A stretch of DNA of 64,000 nt from Bacteroidota bacterium (GCA_009773165.1 WOUZ01000012.1:31766-95765); one strand, 5' to 3'. Numbered from the stretch's first letter, positions 18,271-26,651 are shown. The notes: generated by a model from the letters alone, not told the origin. Numbers and translations: made by a program.

Positions 18271-18738
18271 CTACCACTTTTTAAACGGATTTTTCATCAA
18301 CATGGAGTTGTAATATTTAACATTTCCGGTAACTTCTTGTCCCAGCCACGATGGTTTTTCGAAGCTTTCGTTCTCAGCAGATAATTCCACTTCGGCTACC
18401 GTCAGACCTTCATTTTCGCCATAAAATTCGTCGACTTCAAAAGTGTGAGGGCCGGCTTTAACCAGAAAGCGTGTTTTATCAATCACACCAGGTTCGCATA
18501 TTTTGAGCAGTTCATCAACTTCAGCAACCGGTATTTCCTTTTCCCATTCATAACGACTTGCTCCAGAATCACTTCCGATGCCTTTGATTGTTATAAAACC
18601 TTTATCACCTTTAATTCTAACCCTAACTGTACGTTCAGGGACAGAAGAAAGATAACCTTGTGTGATGCGTGTAGCTTTTTGAGCTTCACTTTTAAAATCA
18701 CCATTAACCAAAAACTTGCGTTCAATTTCCTGTGCCAT
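18271..18738 (-). CDS. CYTH-domain protein, probable triphosphate tunnel metalloenzyme
   Basis: 155 aa. The CYTH signature EIERKFLV is at residues 4-11 (ExExK metal-binding pattern). It is followed by ITQGYLS, the basic strand RTVRVRIKGDKGFITIKG, YEWEKEIP, and the acidic strand FEVDEFYGENEGLTVAEVEL. Short bacterial CYTH proteins of this layout hydrolyse tripolyphosphate or other organic triphosphates in the presence of Mg or Mn. Adenylate cyclase or thiamine triphosphatase activity cannot be excluded. The start lies 4 bp after the stop of a second, divergent CYTH-like gene, so translation is probably coupled. It is the last gene of the run and is followed by a terminator. Confidence 0.9.
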   Translation of the reverse strand: MAQEIERKFLVNGDFKSEAQKATRITQGYLSSVPERTVRVRIKGDKGFITIKGIGSDSGASRYEWEKEIPVAEVDELLKICEPGVIDKTRFLVKAGPHTFEVDEFYGENEGLTVAEVELSAENESFEKPSWLGQEVTGNVKYYNSMLMKNPFKKW

Positions 18739-18741
18739 GGT

Positions 18742-19383
18742 TTAATTTGCTAAAGGTTTGTCAATCATGCCAATAACTCTTTTAATAGCCTGTAAGTAGT
18801 TAATGTTTTCTACTCCTTCGAGGCCAACATCTTTTACAGTCTTGAGGATATCATCAACTTCTGTTGATTCGGAATTGATAGTGACAATTTTAGCGCCATT
18901 GATAAGCACTTCACCAAATTCGCAAATCGAATTGTTAACCATATATCCAAGTCGTTGTTTATGAACTTTAACAGCAGCAAGATCGGGATGTTGACGAATC
19001 ATTTCGATAAATTCTTCGTATGTAATAATATCGTTTTCCAGCACTGGCATTTCAACCATAAACGCTGGAAACACCTCATTTACAAGTACCTCAGCTTTTA
19101 TTGGGAATTCACCTTTCATCAGCGGATTCCATTGTTCAAGTCCATCCACAGTTTGAACATAGGTTTTGATATCCATTTTACCATCGCGGATCTTCGTGTT
19201 ATTAATATCGTTGGTCCGTGAAATGATATAGATCTCGTCAGAATGGCGTTCCCAAACTTTTTCAGGAATTGGAGCAGAAAGACGCGCCATTCTGAAATGA
19301 GCTTTATCGAAGTTTTGGCCGAAGGTTCTATACTCAAAACGCGGTTTTGAGATTTCTCCAATTTGCATTTTTTCTTGTGTCAT
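18742..19383 (-). CDS. Divergent CYTH-like protein (tentative)
   Basis: About 213 aa from the ATG at 19383; an upstream in-frame start at 19416 would overlap an intergenic hairpin. Not confidently recognised. The order of elements recalls a CYTH tunnel fold: an N-terminal FEYRTFG strand where EIERKFL would be, HFRMAR, EIYIISRTNDINNTKIRDG, then MDIKTYVQ. A late strand VKVHKQRLGYMVNNSICEFGEV is followed by INSES and a final helix after NYLQAIKRVIG. The strict ExExK motif is absent. It directly precedes a canonical CYTH gene (4 bp), which supports a related role in (poly)phosphate or triphosphate chemistry. This assignment is inference from layout, not from a search. Confidence 0.5.
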   Translation of the reverse strand: MTQEKMQIGEISKPRFEYRTFGQNFDKAHFRMARLSAPIPEKVWERHSDEIYIISRTNDINNTKIRDGKMDIKTYVQTVDGLEQWNPLMKGEFPIKAEVLVNEVFPAFMVEMPVLENDIITYEEFIEMIRQHPDLAAVKVHKQRLGYMVNNSICEFGEVLINGAKIVTINSESTEVDDILKTVKDVGLEGVENINYLQAIKRVIGMIDKPLAN

Positions 19384-19399
19384 ATTCTTAAAAAATGGG

Positions 19400-19434
19400 T
19401 TCTTATCAGGGCGCAAGCAGCACCCTGATAAGAA
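19400..19434 (-). promoter_or_regulatory. 12-bp perfect hairpin between lamin-tail and CYTH-like genes
   Basis: TTCTTATCAGGG (19400-19411) pairs perfectly with CCCTGATAAGAA (19423-19434) around an 11-nt loop. On the minus strand it lies 10 bp after the lamin-tail gene stop and 16 bp before the next ATG. A T6 run follows 6 nt after the stem rather than directly. It could be a partial terminator, an attenuator or an mRNA-stabilising hairpin that sets lower or different expression for the two CYTH genes. Confidence 0.65.
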
Positions 19435-19444
19435 TGTTTGTTAA

Positions 19445-21505
19445 CTATCTTCCTCTTTTAGCACCGTTATTTGAAGTGCCACGAGTTATTGTCTCGAGTA
19501 ATTGCCAGCTATCCGTTCCGTCAGGTTTACGGCCATAGGATTGAGTTTCTGACATAGAAGGGATTACAACATGGTCAATTACAGTGCCATCAACCTGTTC
19601 GAACCAAACCTCGTCGCCACCACTTGATAATCCGAAACCTGAAGCATCATCATCATCAACAACGATAACATAGAACCCTTTCGACGGGATGATAGTCCCT
19701 GCAGGAAACTCTTTTTTGGGTTTCGTTCCCGACTGACCACCTGCGTCATAGATTTTGAATCCGCTGATATCAACTTCAACATCAGAATCATTGTAAATTT
19801 CAATCCAGTCAGGATTTCCAACAACACCGCGTGAGTAAGCTTCGTTCATTAATACAATGATTCCACCTGGTGTTTCGTTTGAGTTTGCAGCTCCTGGTGT
19901 AACAGTCATCATAACCTGAAGGTTTTCACTACCATCAGGAAAACGTCCGAAAGAAGTATTTACTTCCAATGCAGGGAACTCAATGCTATCAACAACAACA
20001 CCTTCAAGGTTTTCGAACCATACTTTTTCGCCGCCTGACGATAGTCCAAACCCACTTTCAGTACCATTATCAACAATAATTACCACAAATCCTTTTGATG
20101 GAATTGTTGCGCCGGCGGGGAATTCCATTTTTGGTTTTGTGCCGGCCTGGCCACCGCTATCGTATATTTTCCAGCCTGAGAGATCGATTGGTGCATCACC
20201 ATCATTAAATATCTCAACCCAATCTGGTGCTTCAGTTGTTCCGCGGGAATAAACTTCGTTCATCACTACATCAACAGCTTGTGGAACACTATTGCTGTTT
20301 GGTGCACCTTTGGTAACTGTTTCCAAAACCTGAATGTTTTCAGTACCATCGGGATATCTTCCAAACGACTGATTCTCAAGTAGTGCGGGAAACTCTATGC
20401 TGTCAACAGCCATTGAAGTGTTATCGAGCCAGACCTTTTCACCGTTGCTGGATAGACCAAAACCTGTTGCGGTACCATCATCGACAGTTATAACAAGGAA
20501 TCCTTTGGCGGCAATGGTTGTGCCGGCAGGGATTTCCATTTTGGGTTTCGTGCCACTCTGACCCCCGCTGTCATAAACTTTCCAACCTGACATGTCAACA
20601 GGAGCATCGCCGTCGTTATATAGTTCAATCCAATCAGGTTCTTCGGTAGTTCCCTTTGAGTAGATTTCATTTAGGACAACTTTTACAGCGATTGGGATGA
20701 GGTCGCTATTTGGAGCTCCTTTGGTAACTGTTTCAAGAATCTGCATTGTTGAAGTGCCATCAGGGAAACATCCATACGATTGGGTAAGTGTCAAAGCTGG
20801 AAATGTAACATCTTTAGCTACAACACCTTGTGGGTTTTCAAGCCAGATTTGTTCGCCATTTGATGACAATCCGAATCCTGACTCAGCTTCATCATCAACG
20901 ACAATTACAAAGAATCCTTTTGCCGGTACTTTTGTGCCAGCAGGAAGGTCTTTCTTAGGTTTGCTACCTGATTGTCCGCCGCTATCGTATATTTTCCATC
21001 CGGTAAGGTCAGCTTCAAAAGGAGAGGCATTGTAGATTTCAACCCAATCAGGGTCTTCAGTTGTGCCTTGTGAGAAAACTTCATTGATATAAAGTACTGG
21101 TAAAGGAATTTCAGTGGAATTTGCAGCTCCGCGGCTAATGGTATTCATAATTTCCCAGGTTGCGCCACCATCAGGAATTCGGCCATAGGATTGAGTTGGC
21201 TCAAAAGCAGGGAAGGTGACGTTGTCAATAAGATTTCCTGCAGCGTTTTCAAACCAAATTTGTTCTCCTGCGCTTGACATTCCAAAACCACTTTCTGTAC
21301 CATCATCAACCACAAGCACAAAGAAGCCTTTAGCCGGAATTACAGTGCCAGCGGGAACTTCTTTCTTAGGTTTTGCACCTGATTGTCCACCACTATCGTA
21401 AACCTTATAACCACTAATATCGGCAGCAGCATCCGAAGCATTGTAAAATTCAACCCAATCAGGGTCATCAACAATACCGCGGGAATAAACTTCGTTCATT
21501 AAAAC
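19445..21505 (-). repeat. Five in-frame ~400-bp tandem repeats encoding LTD domains
   Basis: Units begin at about 21505, 21100, 20698, 20290 and 19882 (minus strand). They share the encoded PDWVEIYN, YDSGGQSG and KGFFV segments but differ at many third positions, so the duplication is old and selection has kept the protein sequence. Confidence 0.8.
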
Positions 21506-21904
21506 GAGAGCAGCACCAATTGTATAAGCACCTGTTGAGGTTGGTGCACCATCTGGAGCAACAGCAATCAACCCGGATTTATTTGTAGCCTCGATGTAAT
21601 AATTGACTGTTGCGCCGTCAGCTTGTCCGGGAATTTGTCCGCTGTACATATTCGCTGTAGCCGAGCTGCTCATTGCAACAGAAGTGAAACTACCACCATT
21701 TGCGGAATAATAAAGTTTAACAGCCGTAACGCCATCTAAATCAGTAACTTTTGCTAAAACCGTAACTGTTTGATTTGCAATTGGAGCTTGAGGACTGATT
21801 GATAAATCAGAGATTGAGGGAGCGCCTTTATAAATTTCGTCCTTAACACAGCCAGTAAAAAGGCTCAACAGGACCATAGATAAAATAAATATTTTCGTTT
21901 TCAT
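19445..21904 (-). CDS. Lipoprotein with five lamin-tail domains
   Basis: 819 aa. The N-terminus has a lipoprotein signal (MKTKIFILSMVLLSLFTGC, Cys at 19). An Ig-like module (~30-130) follows, then five tandem lamin-tail domains (LTD) of ~135 residues. Each LTD shows the pattern MNEVYSRG / PDWVEIYN / DLSGWKIYDSGGQSG / PAGT.IP.KGF.V..VDD / SGFGLSS / SYGR.PDG. LTDs are Ig-fold modules often attached to secreted nucleases, phosphatases and CotH-type proteins in bacteria. No catalytic domain is present, so this is a binding or scaffold lipoprotein, probably surface-exposed. It lies 25 bp after the porin gene in the phosphate-related run. The function is inferred from context only. Confidence 0.85.
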   Translation of the reverse strand: MKTKIFILSMVLLSLFTGCVKDEIYKGAPSISDLSISPQAPIANQTVTVLAKVTDLDGVTAVKLYYSANGGSFTSVAMSSSATANMYSGQIPGQADGATVNYYIEATNKSGLIAVAPDGAPTSTGAYTIGAALVLMNEVYSRGIVDDPDWVEFYNASDAAADISGYKVYDSGGQSGAKPKKEVPAGTVIPAKGFFVLVVDDGTESGFGMSSAGEQIWFENAAGNLIDNVTFPAFEPTQSYGRIPDGGATWEIMNTISRGAANSTEIPLPVLYINEVFSQGTTEDPDWVEIYNASPFEADLTGWKIYDSGGQSGSKPKKDLPAGTKVPAKGFFVIVVDDEAESGFGLSSNGEQIWLENPQGVVAKDVTFPALTLTQSYGCFPDGTSTMQILETVTKGAPNSDLIPIAVKVVLNEIYSKGTTEEPDWIELYNDGDAPVDMSGWKVYDSGGQSGTKPKMEIPAGTTIAAKGFLVITVDDGTATGFGLSSNGEKVWLDNTSMAVDSIEFPALLENQSFGRYPDGTENIQVLETVTKGAPNSNSVPQAVDVVMNEVYSRGTTEAPDWVEIFNDGDAPIDLSGWKIYDSGGQAGTKPKMEFPAGATIPSKGFVVIIVDNGTESGFGLSSGGEKVWFENLEGVVVDSIEFPALEVNTSFGRFPDGSENLQVMMTVTPGAANSNETPGGIIVLMNEAYSRGVVGNPDWIEIYNDSDVEVDISGFKIYDAGGQSGTKPKKEFPAGTIIPSKGFYVIVVDDDDASGFGLSSGGDEVWFEQVDGTVIDHVVIPSMSETQSYGRKPDGTDSWQLLETITRGTSNNGAKRGR

Positions 21905-21929
21905 GTTTATTAAAATTTAATTTAAAAGA

Positions 21930-23516
21930 TTAGAAATCAACTTCAAGTCGAATAGCGATCATATGAAAATCCTCGCCGGCTGTACCATCAGCATCAACAA
22001 CAACTTTCGGATCTGTCGTTAAGTTACCATCAGCATCATAACCAATAAACAGCTTGCCTTTACCATTTGCGTATCTGTCATGATTTAAGTAAGCGTAATT
22101 GAGCATGATCTTAATGTTATTGTTGGCATAATAGTTTAGCCCAAGAGTGTAACCTTCGCCAGCACCGCCGGTAATCGTCCCATCTCCTTTGCTGTTCAGA
22201 CTCAGATAGTCGTAACGGGCCGCGAGTTCGATGTCACCCCATTTTTTGCCACGGGCAACTTGTGTGAATTCACCTTCAGTGGTGTTGTAATTATATTTTC
22301 CACCGAAGATTAGCCAGGTACCCATAGCATAAAATCCATCAAATTTTTCTGTTGGTAAGTCATTCAATCTATGGATTTTACTCATAATATATTCGCCCTG
22401 AAAACGAAGATTTTTTCTATAACCGGCAACTTCAAAGCCTGTAAGTGTTGCGTAGTCAATATTTCCAATCAAATCGGTATCAATATACTTTTTCCGGTTA
22501 ATCGAAGTAAGTGAACGGGTGCTGTAGCGCATAGTTTGTCTTACTTCTGCATCCGTTTTAGGTGTTCGATATGAGCCGGCAACTCCAAAATGTAAGCCTT
22601 TGTCAACATCTTTATAGAAAGGCATTGCGACGAGTTTTCCGGTAAATGAAACGCCTTCATCTACGCCAAAATCTTTGTTGTTATCTTCAGAAAATATGCG
22701 CTCCTCAATTCCGCCAATATCCTGGAAATGTATTCCGCCAATTCCTAAAAGCCATTCATAATTATAGTTAGCTCCGATTCCAATGTGTCTGGATGGACCA
22801 AAAGTCGCAACAACATTTGGCCGTTCGATAAATGTAAGATAGCGTGAAGTAGTAGTTGATTCCATAGAGAATCCTTCCTTAAAATTACCTGCTTTTAACT
22901 CTATGCCATTATTGAATGTATACTGCAGATAGGCATCTTTTAGTTCGAGCTCCGAATTAGAGAAATCAAGATCAATTTCACCGTACCAGTTTTTCGCAAA
23001 CTCAACTTTTGCTGCAAACCTTGCTCTTCGGATCGATGTGCCGTTGCCAATAGGGTTGAGTGTTTTGTTTGAAAACATAGCCCCATCTACCTGAACGCGG
23101 AAATCGAACCACATTCTGTAGTTGTCTTTTTGACTTTCCAGAACTAAAATTCCATTTCTCTCTTCAGCAAAAAGAGGATTGCGATTCACCCTGACACCAT
23201 ATTGGTTATAACGCACATTGCTGGTTAGCGTGACATCCAACAATTCTTTTCCATCAAGGGCAACCTCAAGGTCATCATGATCAGGATGGGAAAAGACAAG
23301 GATCTGTGAGGAACTTTTTTCAACAGGAATGGCGAAGCGACCTTCGGCATCTGTTTTAACAACGTTTAGGGCGCCTTTGACACGAATGATAGTTTCGCTC
23401 AAAGCCTTGCCTTCATGACTGGAGGCAACTTTTCCACTTACGTTTACCGTTTGACCGAACACAAGGACCGTCCCCATGCTGAACCAAACTGCTACTAAAA
23501 ACATGATTTTCTTCAT
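21930..23516 (-). CDS. Porin_O_P-type outer-membrane porin with N-terminal carboxypeptidase-like domain
   Basis: 528 aa. The signal peptide MKKIMFLVAVWFSMGTVLVF ends before GQ. A CarboxypepD_reg-like beta-sandwich follows (~25-95, VNVSGKVASSHEGKALSETI). The rest is a beta-barrel of the OprO/OprP phosphate-selective porin family: YGEIDLDFSN, LKDAYLQY, IELKAGNFKEGFSMES, then repeated amphipathic strands to a C-terminal IAIRLEVDF ending in Phe. Porin_O_P members pass phosphate or pyrophosphate, although many Bacteroidota members have unknown selectivity. It starts 15 bp after the PiT stop, so it is cotranscribed. This pairs an outer-membrane pore with an inner-membrane phosphate permease. Confidence 0.87.
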   Translation of the reverse strand: MKKIMFLVAVWFSMGTVLVFGQTVNVSGKVASSHEGKALSETIIRVKGALNVVKTDAEGRFAIPVEKSSSQILVFSHPDHDDLEVALDGKELLDVTLTSNVRYNQYGVRVNRNPLFAEERNGILVLESQKDNYRMWFDFRVQVDGAMFSNKTLNPIGNGTSIRRARFAAKVEFAKNWYGEIDLDFSNSELELKDAYLQYTFNNGIELKAGNFKEGFSMESTTTSRYLTFIERPNVVATFGPSRHIGIGANYNYEWLLGIGGIHFQDIGGIEERIFSEDNNKDFGVDEGVSFTGKLVAMPFYKDVDKGLHFGVAGSYRTPKTDAEVRQTMRYSTRSLTSINRKKYIDTDLIGNIDYATLTGFEVAGYRKNLRFQGEYIMSKIHRLNDLPTEKFDGFYAMGTWLIFGGKYNYNTTEGEFTQVARGKKWGDIELAARYDYLSLNSKGDGTITGGAGEGYTLGLNYYANNNIKIMLNYAYLNHDRYANGKGKLFIGYDADGNLTTDPKVVVDADGTAGEDFHMIAIRLEVDF

Positions 23517-23531
23517 AATAAAATTTTTAGG

Positions 23532-25277
23532 TTAAATAGTATTTATAAATTGAAGTAAATTATCTTCCTTTTCCAAACCCAGTTTTCGTTTGAGCCGATA
23601 CCTTGAAACTTCGACACTTTTGGGCGAGATACTGAGTAGAGTTGCTATTTCTTTGTTCGATAAATTAAGCCGGATAAGTGTAGCTAACTTCTTTTCCTGA
23701 TCCGATAAACCTGGGAAAGAAGTGTCAAGTTTCATTTTAAAATCTTTATGAATCTGCTCCACCTCGCCATAAAAAGTTTCTTTTTCTCTTGCGAATGACA
23801 TTTTTTGACGGATAAGAGCAATTATGGATTTCAGGTTTTGTTTGGTGCTTGCTTGTTGTTCGGTTTCCATTACACCTTCGAGGCGATTGGTCAATTCTTC
23901 CAGAAACAAGCGCTGTTCAGTAAGGTTAAAAGCCATGTCAATGAATTCTTTCCGGCGTAACTCCAGATTTGAATGAAGGACCTCATTTTTTGACTGGATG
24001 GCTTTCATTTCCATTTCGGATAAAGAACGCTGCGTTTGAAACAACTGATTTTGTTGCGCAAGTAAATCGTTTTCAGCTTTCAATCGTAGTTTTTGCTGAC
24101 GCAGAATTAAAAAAACCAACATCGTTATTAAAAAAACAGATGTAATGATGATTCCCGGGACAATCATATCGAGTTGTCGTATCGTGTTGATGTCGTTTTT
24201 AAAAATTAAATCAACTGCGTCATTTTTAATTGGTTTTATTGTTATTGGCAAATCAAAAACATTTTGAACAAAGAAAAGGGCGATAAATGTTAAAACACCG
24301 GCAAGTATAGGTGTTGTTATCCAGCCCATTGCAATGCCTATTAAGGTTTTTGTGTTGATATCCTGCGAGCCTTTAACTAATCCGATGCCTAATACAGCTC
24401 CAATAACAACCTGTGTGCTTGAAACCGGTACCAAAGGCAATGGAGGAAGTCCAATTGAAATCAATAAGTTAGAGAGTCCTGACGAAGAAAATAAAAACAG
24501 AACCAATGCTTGTGAAAGAACGACAACAATAGCCGCTTCCGGAGAAATGGACAGTATTCCATTACCCACAGTATGCATCACACGTTCGCTATAGGTATAA
24601 ATTCCAACAGCAATTGAAATACCTCCCAGCAAAAGAAGGATTTGAACACCATCGAGTGAAAAGAATCCGAAATCAATATTTATTGCTGGTGCTGAACTTA
24701 AGAAAACGCCCATTACGTTGGCTATATTGTTAGCTCCCAAACTATAAGCTCCAAAAGCACCAGTTACAATCAAACTAATTCGAATGTAAGTATCGAGCTT
24801 AATGACGTGAATTTTGGCTTGGTTAAGAAAAAATCGCAATGCTAAAAATAGCAAAGCTGAGAAAATCATGCCCAGGATAGGTCCACTGATCCAGGTGGTG
24901 ACAATTTTTGAAAGCACCCCCAAATCAGCTTTATTTCCAGTGAAATAAATCCATCCCATAATTGCTCCAACGATCGCTTGACTTGTAGAAACAGGTAAAC
25001 CCTTTCGTGTCATAAAGAAAACTGTCAGAGCTGCACAAAGAGAAACGGTGAATCCGCCAGCAAGTGCATCTACTGCACCAAGAGCATTGAGTGTTTCGGC
25101 ACCCCCCTTGCCTTGAAACACCGCTCCCAGAATTACGAAAATACTTGCAATCAATGCGGCCTGCTTAAATCTTAACATCTTTGACCCAACGGCACTACCA
25201 AAAATATTGGCAGCATCATTCGATCCCAATGACCAACCCAGAAAAAGGCCACTTGATATGTAGATAATAAATAACAT
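23532..25277 (-). CDS. PiT phosphate permease fused to coiled coil and LuxR-type HTH
   Basis: 581 aa in one uninterrupted frame. Residues 1-340 are a PiT (Pit/PHO-4) permease with both half-repeat signatures: GSNDAANIFGSAVGS (18-32) and GANNIANVMG (181-190). The motif GLPVSTSQAIVGAIMGW (93-109) and its repeat VPVSSTQVVIGAVLG (283-297) are also present. A loop of ~25 residues leads to an extra membrane helix (371-393), a charged coiled coil (394-510), and a C-terminal LuxR/GerE-type HTH (~520-581: LSDQEKKLATLI..NLSNKEIATLLSISPKSVEVSRYRLKRKLGL). That HTH type closes many Bacteroidota TPR-TM-LuxR regulators. PiT permeases import phosphate with H+ or Na+. The fusion suggests a membrane-tethered regulator that senses transport (inference). 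It is cotranscribed with a PhoU-like gene. Confidence 0.9.
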   Translation of the reverse strand: MLFIIYISSGLFLGWSLGSNDAANIFGSAVGSKMLRFKQAALIASIFVILGAVFQGKGGAETLNALGAVDALAGGFTVSLCAALTVFFMTRKGLPVSTSQAIVGAIMGWIYFTGNKADLGVLSKIVTTWISGPILGMIFSALLFLALRFFLNQAKIHVIKLDTYIRISLIVTGAFGAYSLGANNIANVMGVFLSSAPAINIDFGFFSLDGVQILLLLGGISIAVGIYTYSERVMHTVGNGILSISPEAAIVVVLSQALVLFLFSSSGLSNLLISIGLPPLPLVPVSSTQVVIGAVLGIGLVKGSQDINTKTLIGIAMGWITTPILAGVLTFIALFFVQNVFDLPITIKPIKNDAVDLIFKNDINTIRQLDMIVPGIIITSVFLITMLVFLILRQQKLRLKAENDLLAQQNQLFQTQRSLSEMEMKAIQSKNEVLHSNLELRRKEFIDMAFNLTEQRLFLEELTNRLEGVMETEQQASTKQNLKSIIALIRQKMSFAREKETFYGEVEQIHKDFKMKLDTSFPGLSDQEKKLATLIRLNLSNKEIATLLSISPKSVEVSRYRLKRKLGLEKEDNLLQFINTI

Positions 25278-25360
25278 TCCTTACTATACTTTCCTCTTTT
25301 AAATCATTGATTTAACAAGTATTACAATATCTTGTATTTGTTCCTTGTATTTTTTTCGTA

Positions 25361-25942
25361 TTATTTTGCATTGATAATTCTCCTTAAACTTCTGTTAAAG
25401 GTCATCATCGACAATGAAAAACGCATCATTGATGACTCTTTGGCTTTAAGAAGTTTGATCATAAGGTTAAAATCAGAATCGGCATAGCCCATCAAACTCT
25501 CAAAAAAGCTGTGTTTTTCACCGTTTTCCAAGGTGATGGTTATCTTTCTACGTAAATGCTTATCAATGTTGATTTCAGCATTAGCTGAGTCTTCAGTAAA
25601 ATGGGCAGTTTTTCCATTGCCAAAAACAAGGGTAAAATGGCTGTCTTTAAGTTCAAAGCTGATAAGTCGCCAGCTTTTTGGATATAGAAAAGTGAGAGAA
25701 AGTATTTTTTCCCACCAAAGGAGCGGATCGCCTTCAAAATAATAATGACCTTCTCGCTCCATCTTGTCATACATATTATTTTTCCAATCTATTATAGAGG
25801 TCCATTCTTCGGCCGGATCTTCCTTGATAAGTGCTTTTGAGTAATCATTAAGGACTGATAAGTTCAATAATTCGCTTCTGGAAAATCCTTGAAGCGTTTG
25901 ACCATCAGTAAGTTGAATTGAGTAAGTTGTTTTATTCGACAT
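25361..25942 (-). CDS. Unknown protein, 193 aa, in the phosphate run
   Basis: Not recognised with confidence. Residues 5-50 (YSIQLTDGQTLQGFSRSELLNLSVL ... EEWTSI, quoted in part) look like a GYF_2-type module: a strand, a G-F-S-x-x-E-L helix start, then a W near the end. The middle is beta-rich (WRLISFELKDSHFTLVFGNG, HLRRKITITLENGEKHSF), and the C-terminus is a basic helix. No signal peptide or TM segment, so it is cytoplasmic. It lies between the DUF47 gene (49 bp upstream) and the PiT-HTH gene (83 bp downstream) with no promoter visible in either gap. A soluble partner of the permease is possible but unproven. Confidence 0.7.
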   Translation of the reverse strand: MSNKTTYSIQLTDGQTLQGFSRSELLNLSVLNDYSKALIKEDPAEEWTSIIDWKNNMYDKMEREGHYYFEGDPLLWWEKILSLTFLYPKSWRLISFELKDSHFTLVFGNGKTAHFTEDSANAEINIDKHLRRKITITLENGEKHSFFESLMGYADSDFNLMIKLLKAKESSMMRFSLSMMTFNRSLRRIINAK

Positions 25943-25991
25943 TGTGAATGTTAAATTTTATGCTGACAAGCATTCTTTTCGGTTCACTTTT

Positions 25992-26651
25992 TTAAATTGT
26001 ACGTTTGATTGCCATGATTGAAATCAGATCAGCAGCTTTTTCTGCAGCATCGGAAATTGTTTCAATATGCAAAGTAAAATATCTAAGGTGAAACTTTTCG
26101 CTCAGCTTAAGATTTGGCATATCATGAAAAACCTTTCTTTTTATAGCATCCGCAAGTTTATCTGCTTCTTTTTCATAGAGATAGGTACGATGGATTTTTT
26201 CTTTAACCGCCTCTGGTTCTCTGAAATAGGCTCTTGCTGCAGGTAATACTGATTCACATGAAGCTACCGCTAAGTCGGTAAGCTTTTTCATGTCTTGATG
26301 TAGTTCGTGAGGAATAAAGGGAATCTCTACATCAAACTGATATAGGTTCTTTTTTGCCAAATCAATGATATTATCCAGTTCTTCCATCAGTCGCATTATG
26401 TCACCCCGAAGCTGTGGCATTAATGATTGTGTATAAAGTATATTTTCAACTTTTCGCCGCATGATGTCGGCTTCGGTTTCGAGCGATGATAGTGTTTTCA
26501 AGTTATCGAGAAAACTATTATTGTTTCCATCAAGGTAGTTGAAAACGCCTTCTCTGAAAATCAGAATTCCTTTGTCGATATGATCGATAAAACTTTCGAT
26601 GAGTTGAATCGACTTATTGGCATGACGTAATGTAAACATATCAGTTGTCAA
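25992..26651 (-). CDS. DUF47/PhoU-like protein, putative phosphate transport regulator
   Basis: A 219-aa all-helical protein of the DUF47 (PhoU_div, YkaA-like) family, which are PhoU-related partners of PiT permeases. Visible hallmarks are DHIDKGILIFREGVFNYL, LETEADIMRRKVENIL (the ExExxAD..RR metal-site motif), LMEELDNIIDLAKKN, and YEKEADKLADAIKRKVF (second ExExxAD copy). The residues in these motifs bind Fe/Zn clusters in PhoU. ATG at 26651 and ATG at 26639 are both possible; a -7 element at 26662-26669 allows either. As the first gene of the run it probably controls or gates PiT activity. Confidence 0.87.
   Translation of the reverse strand: MTTDMFTLRHANKSIQLIESFIDHIDKGILIFREGVFNYLDGNNNSFLDNLKTLSSLETEADIMRRKVENILYTQSLMPQLRGDIMRLMEELDNIIDLAKKNLYQFDVEIPFIPHELHQDMKKLTDLAVASCESVLPAARAYFREPEAVKEKIHRTYLYEKEADKLADAIKRKVFHDMPNLKLSEKFHLRYFTLHIETISDAAEKAADLISIMAIKRTI

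Noticed and set aside
19445..21505. Regular ~400-bp repeats that could suggest a CRISPR or a satellite array
   Set aside because: They are in frame inside a lamin-tail lipoprotein gene and encode diverged domain copies; the units are far too long for CRISPR repeats and no spacers exist.
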